Below are positions 60,193-64,000 of a stretch of 64,000 nt of DNA, piece by piece; position 1 is the stretch's first letter; every line of letters starts with the position of its first letter. The notes under the pieces were generated by a model. It made no database searches, had not been told where the DNA came from, and saw nothing but the letters and a program-made list of their open reading frames with translations. The position numbers and the translations under genes are program-made. Location: NCBI GenBank assembly GCA_034008185.1, contig CM067109.1, positions 58,954,801 to 59,018,800 of the forward strand, read 5' to 3'. The DNA is from Gorsachius magnificus. Taxonomy: Eukaryota; Chordata; Aves; Pelecaniformes; Ardeidae.

Positions 60193-60605
60193 ATCATAGA
60201 ATCATAGAATGTTTTGGGCTGGAAGGGACCCCTAGAGGTCCAACCCCCCTGCAGTAAGCAGGGACACCGCTAACTAGATCAGGTTGCTCAGAGCCCCGTC
60301 CAACCTGGCCTTGAATGTTCCCAGGGATGGGGCCTCCACCACCTCTCTGGGCAACCCGTTCCAGTGTTTCACCACCCTCGTTGTAAAGAATTTCTCCCTT
60401 AGATCCAGTCTAAACCTACCTTGCTTCAGTTTAAAACCATTACCCCTTGTCCTGTCACAGCTGGCCCTACTAAAAAGATTTTCCCCATCTTTCCTATAGG
60501 CCCCCTTTAGGTACTGAAAGGCCGTAATCAGGTCTCCCCGCAGCCTCCTCTTCTCCAGGCTGAACAAGCCCAGCTCTCTCAGCCTGTCCTCATCGGAGAG
60601 ATGTC
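60193..60605 (-). mobile_element. CR1 LINE 3' end
   Basis: On the plus strand it begins ATCATAGAATCATAGAATGT then TTTGGGCTGGAAGGGACCCC, the reverse complement of a CR1 end. On the minus strand the ORF2 C-terminus is open: [74 protein letters not shown]. This is among the better preserved CR1 tails here, but the polymerase is missing. Confidence 0.93.
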
Positions 60606-61626
60606 TTTCTCTGGTACGGTTCTGTACGATTTCTTCCTGATACTGGTTACTTCTAGGGACAACACACTTCAGCACATTCACTATTGGGTAATTTCTGTGC
60701 TCCTGGCCTTGTAACAGCCAAGAAAGCTTCAGCATTTGTCCTTTATCAAGCCACAAGCAATTAAGGAAACTTAGGTCCAAACATAACCTAACCTATTTGC
60801 TGCTTATCATGTTTTTTAATACTACTACATAAGCCTGTTACTGCTTTAAATAAAGTTATGGTATAATATAAACTTATCAAAGAAAAGTCTGCAAACTGAT
60901 TTCACAACTTCAGAGCATATTTTTCATTAAAAAAACAACGACGCTGCTTCCTTAAGCTCATTTTAGCCTCATACCACTTAAGAGCTTAATTCTTAGAGGT
61001 AACACTGCAATTCTCCCGGGAGGTCCAAAATAGACTGAATCTCTAAAAACCGGCCACTCCGTTTTGGTACACAGAAAAGGAGTTTGTGGTTTAACCTCAG
61101 GTGCTCACAACTTAAAACTCTAGCTCATTTTTTTCTTAGTGTGCAAGCAGATGGTGCGCATTTTGAGAATTACATTCATAAACAGAAACACTCAGAAAGA
61201 ATATCCCACTGGAAGCGTATTTCCCACGTCAGCAGGCATATCAGAAAATGGATGCATTAGATATGCTGCTATAGGATGATCTGTGTGGAAGACCATCCAG
61301 CCTCATAATTTTATCTGTGGCAGCAGAGCTCTGTTCTTAAAACCTCAACACCTGAACCGCACGCATTTTGCCTATAAATTTAAAAGGGGGGGGGGGGGGT
61401 GTGGAATTTAAAAAGGCTTCAGTCAGCACCACAGTGAAAAGCAGCAAAAATTTCCTAGAGCCAGGGGCATTCTTCTTACACGTTACATGTAAACCCCACG
61501 GTGTTCAGAACGGCACCTCCACAAAGTCACCGTGCGATGTCCTGCTGGTGGCATGGGCAATCTTTTTTTGCTTAGAAGCCTGTCATGGGTTCTGGGACGC
61601 AAGCAGGTGTGTGTACCTCGAGGTGG
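60606..61626. other. Stretch between CR1 and the palindrome
   Basis: 1 kb of AT-rich sequence becoming GC-rich, with a 14-G homopolymer at 61386-61399. No gene recognised. Confidence 0.6.
61386..61399 (+). repeat. G14 homopolymer
   Basis: Fourteen consecutive G, then TGTGG, about 0.5 kb from the CpG island on its TRPM6 side. It could form a G-quadruplex and is likely to be length-variable. Confidence 0.85.
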
Positions 61627-61693
61627 GGAGAAAACCTCGGGCTCGAGGGGGCTGTTTCGGCGAAACAGCCCCCTCGAGCCCGAGGTTTTCTCC
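61627..61693. repeat. Perfect palindrome, 33-bp arms with a single-base centre
   Basis: Left arm 61627-61659 and right arm 61661-61693 are exact reverse complements around G at 61660. The left arm reads GGAGAAAACCTCGGGCTCGA and goes on to GGGGGCTGTTTCG. The first mismatch is G at 61626 against T at 61694. It holds two XhoI-type CTCGAG sites and can form a cruciform or a long RNA hairpin. Confidence 0.97.
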
Positions 61694-61854
61694 TCATTCT
61701 CAGCCCCCAGCAGATCTGTTCTCCCTCCAGGCCACCCGGGCTTTCAGGTCAACCCCAGTGCCGTTCACAGATGTGCTCAAACGCCACTCGTGACGCAGCG
61801 GGTGCAACGTGTACCACGACCCAAAGAAGCGCGCATCCAGCCCCTCACGTCCCC

Positions 61855-62520
61855 CACTCTCCCCGGAGATGCCGCCCTCCCTCGGACCGCGGCGGGGGCG
61901 GCGTCTGGCCCGGGTGAGGAAGAGGAGGGAGAGGCTCAGCCCCGACACCCCCCAGCTCCGCTGCTCTCGGCGGCGACTTCGCAGCCCGCCCGCGGGCGGG
62001 GAGCGGCGAGACCCCGCGCCCCGGCCCCGCCCGCGCCCCCTCACCTGCCGCCCCCCCGCTTCGCGGCCGCCCCGCCGGGGTCGGCGTGGGGTTGCCCGCG
62101 GCCGCCCGTCCTCTGCCGGGGTGGGTGCCGCCAGCCGAAGCCCCGCCAGTCCCGGCCGCCGCGGCAGGCGCAGCCCAGCTGGGAGAAGAGCAGGTCCCGC
62201 CGCGCCGCCATGCCCGCCGCGCCGGCGATCCTTGTCCGGCGGCCCGGGAGGCCGGGCGGCGCCTCCGCGGGGCGCGGCGGCTGCGGGGCGCCGTCCTTTA
62301 CCCCCGGCTCCGCGGTGCCTTATCCGCTCGGGAGTTTGTTCCCCCGATATCGAAGGCAGCGGGCGAGGTTTTCGCTGGGTGGGACAACCCCGGTACCCGG
62401 CGCTGCCTGCGCTGCCGCGCCCGCGGGGGGGTGTCCTGAAAACCGGGCTGAGCGCACTGCTCTGCAACCCCGGCGGGCGCGCTGCCCCCGGGCCCGGTGG
62501 CCCTTGGCTGCGACCCTGCC
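61855..62520. promoter_or_regulatory. CpG island, probable promoter
   Basis: About 0.66 kb of dense CpG sequence in an otherwise AT-rich window, with GC-box-like motifs (CCCCGCCC, GGGCGGGG) near 61986-62035 and no TATA box seen. It is the only strong CpG island here and lies 15 kb upstream of TRPM6 exon 2, on the correct side for the TRPM6 promoter. It could equally serve a neighbouring or divergent transcript. Borders are visual estimates. Confidence 0.75.
62045..62467 (-). other. Candidate first exon ending at a strong donor in the CpG island
   Basis: A minus-strand donor CGGCAG|GTGAGG lies at 62045. The open frame beginning at the ATG at 62467 reaches it in phase 0 (...GGRQ) and could join exon 2 (SPKSW) in frame, but this translation is Gly/Arg/Pro/Ala-rich and looks like untranslated GC-rich sequence. 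The better-context ATG at 62211 (MAARRDLLFSQLGC) arrives in phase 2; joining it to exon 2 would hit a stop in exon 3. So this is most likely a non-coding or mixed first exon. Confidence 0.35.
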
Positions 62521-64000
62521 AGGTCCTTCATCACGTCAAGAAACCATATCACGGGTATCCCAAACTCGGCACACGGTTTTTTGGCTCGAGTGCGTCTGCA
62601 TCTCGGCTCCCTCCACTAAAGCCCGAGGTCTTGCCCCAGTCACTTTTTAGGGTGTCGCGAAAAGTAAATTTATTGTGATAATATGTTAAGGTTACAGCAC
62701 TGATGGTAAACCTAACGGGAAGGTCCAAGAGGAAACCAACAATTCCCTCTTGAATTACGAAGACTTGAATCGTATGTAATCAACACATCAGAATCAGAGA
62801 ATCATAGAATCGTTTAGGTTGGAAAAGACCTTTAAAATCATCAAGTCCATTGTTGAAAAGCTAAAAGGTGAAAAAGAAGCAGTAACTGGATTACAGCGCA
62901 TGACGATGAACAACTCAAGCCGTGTACCAGACAACAGTATGCGGCCAGTGTATTAATTAAAATCTTTATGAAGTGATGAAACCCAAACTTTTGAATACTC
63001 AGGTTCCTGATGGTCCTGTTCGTCTTCACATACCTTTTCTTATCACCTTTTCCACACCGACAAAGAAAACTCAAAGGACCCCTTCAGCCCTTATCATGGT
63101 CTCCTGCAGGGCTGGAGCCCTTGAACATGCTGAGGACCACAGCCGTCAGACCAAACCAAGCGCCTGCAGCAATTATTGCCGGTTGTACCTAGTGTGCGCT
63201 AACCACAGCAGGCATACACCATGCTCCCTCGATTCCCAGTTTCATTTTGTTTCCAGTCTTCTGCATTTCCTCCAGCTTGACTCTCAAACATCACTTTTCC
63301 TTCAGTCTCCATTTTCTCTTGTCCCAAACTTACCCTCTTCCTGTAATTAATCCCAGCCTCCAGTTCTTTGGCTTCTCTGCTCTGCCCTCTCAACCCGCTT
63401 TTTGCCTAATGTTGCTTGCACTTTGTTGCTTTCAGTTGTGCCACTGTATCAGCCATGAGCTCCAATGTCCGTCTGCTCCTGGATTTTATCGGTATTTCCC
63501 ACCCATTTACTCTTTCTAGATGTCTCTCCCATTTTCTGGTCTCTCCATTTCTGATTTTCCTGCCCAAGTCTCATCTTCCTCCATGGTGCCCAGCTCTCCC
63601 TCCTCCTCCCCTGCAGGAGAGCCCTGCCTTCGGACCACACTGCCCCAGTGCAGCAGCCTGGGAGCAGAGCTACTGAGAGCACCAGGGAGAAGAGAGTCCC
63701 ACTGTCAGGTCAAGCACCCAGCCTCACCAGCACCCTGAAAACCAGAGCAGAAAATCCTGCTCAGCCCTGGGGCATGCCTCAGGGCCTTTTGAAACATTAG
63801 CTGTTAAAATTTAGCAGTGGTTTCACACAAACTATTCTCTCAAAGACAAGGTGGATAAGAAAACTGCTTCCAGCTGCCTCCCAAACATAAGTTCCTGCTT
63901 CTTACACTTCTTCCATTTTGTCTTTAGGCTTCTTACCCTGCACTTGTTACAGAGTAGGCCTTAAAAAAGCAGCACAGCTTCCAAAACAGAATGCACTGCT
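62521..64000. other. Upstream flank beyond the CpG island
   Basis: 1.5 kb of mixed sequence with a short CR1 tail (62791-62851). The region 63.2-63.7 kb is pyrimidine-rich on the plus strand and gives Ser/Leu/Phe/Pro-rich open frames without recognisable product. No gene seen. Confidence 0.6.
62791..62851 (-). repeat. CR1 3' tail fragment
   Basis: GAATCAGAGAATCATAGAAT then CGTTTAGGTTGGAAAAGACC and TTTAAAATCATCAAGTCCA, the reverse complement of a CR1 3' end, about 60 bases only. Confidence 0.9.

Noticed and set aside
60274..60780. 168-codon minus-strand open frame as a host gene
   Set aside because: It is the C-terminus of CR1 ORF2 plus upstream chance sequence.
62045..62211. MAARRDLLFSQLGC... 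as the TRPM6 N-terminus
   Set aside because: It reaches the donor in phase 2, while exon 2 needs phase 0; joined directly it would meet a stop in exon 3.
61532..62678. Plus-strand open frames of 372 and 289 codons across the CpG island
   Set aside because: They overlap each other and a 255-codon minus-strand frame, are Pro/Arg/Ala/Gly-rich, and run through the palindrome region. Long frames in all phases are expected in very GC-rich DNA. No domain is recognisable.

Overview
This window is vertebrate nuclear DNA, almost certainly from a bird. It has large AT-rich introns with GT/AG junctions. CR1 LINE 3' ends finishing in (ATTCTRTG)-type repeats are scattered through it, and there are two solo LTRs of the avian ERV type whose plus-strand edge reads TGTCGTGGTTTAACC.

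The window is dominated by one gene on the minus strand: TRPM6, the magnesium/divalent-cation channel fused to an alpha-kinase. I could place 25 consecutive coding exons (numbered 2 to 26 by comparison with the mammalian gene) between 46853 and 1. Every junction keeps phase. The exons sum to about 4,014 coding bases (1,338 codons) without a stop. They cover the N-terminal TRPM homology domain, transmembrane segments S1 to S6 with the pore, the TRP helix, the C-terminal coiled coil and the start of the large linker exon. The rest of the linker and the alpha-kinase lie beyond position 1. TRPM6 was preferred over TRPM1, TRPM3 and TRPM7 because of near-identical, TRPM6-specific stretches such as [22 protein letters not shown](I/V)[11 protein letters not shown] and VEGGPNVIL.

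Layout by region: 1-25100 holds exons 26 to 12 (channel, coiled coil), with MIR-like SINE remnants near 13.5 and 15.8 kb and a solo LTR at 23484-24535. The 25.1-31.05 kb region is a large intron carrying an ancient CR1 ORF2 relic and two younger CR1 copies in opposite orientation. The 31.05-39.2 kb region holds exons 11 to 4 (TRPM homology regions) with further CR1 copies. The 39.2-45.9 kb region is a 6.7-kb intron with a strikingly GC-rich CR1-like block. Exons 3 and 2 lie at 45.9 and 46.8 kb. The 46.9-64 kb region is the 5' part: a second solo LTR, a moderately GC-rich patch near 57.2-57.9 kb, a minus-strand CR1 at 60.2 kb, a perfect 33-bp-arm palindrome at 61.63-61.69 kb, and a CpG island at about 61.86-62.52 kb.

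The island is the best candidate promoter. The start-codon exon of TRPM6 could not be fixed from sequence alone, so several frame-compatible candidates are listed at low confidence. I found no tRNA, rRNA or CRISPR, no microbial-type system and no clear second protein-coding gene. From established bird-human synteny (human 9q21 corresponds to the avian Z) the locus is probably Z-linked; that is inference, not seen here.
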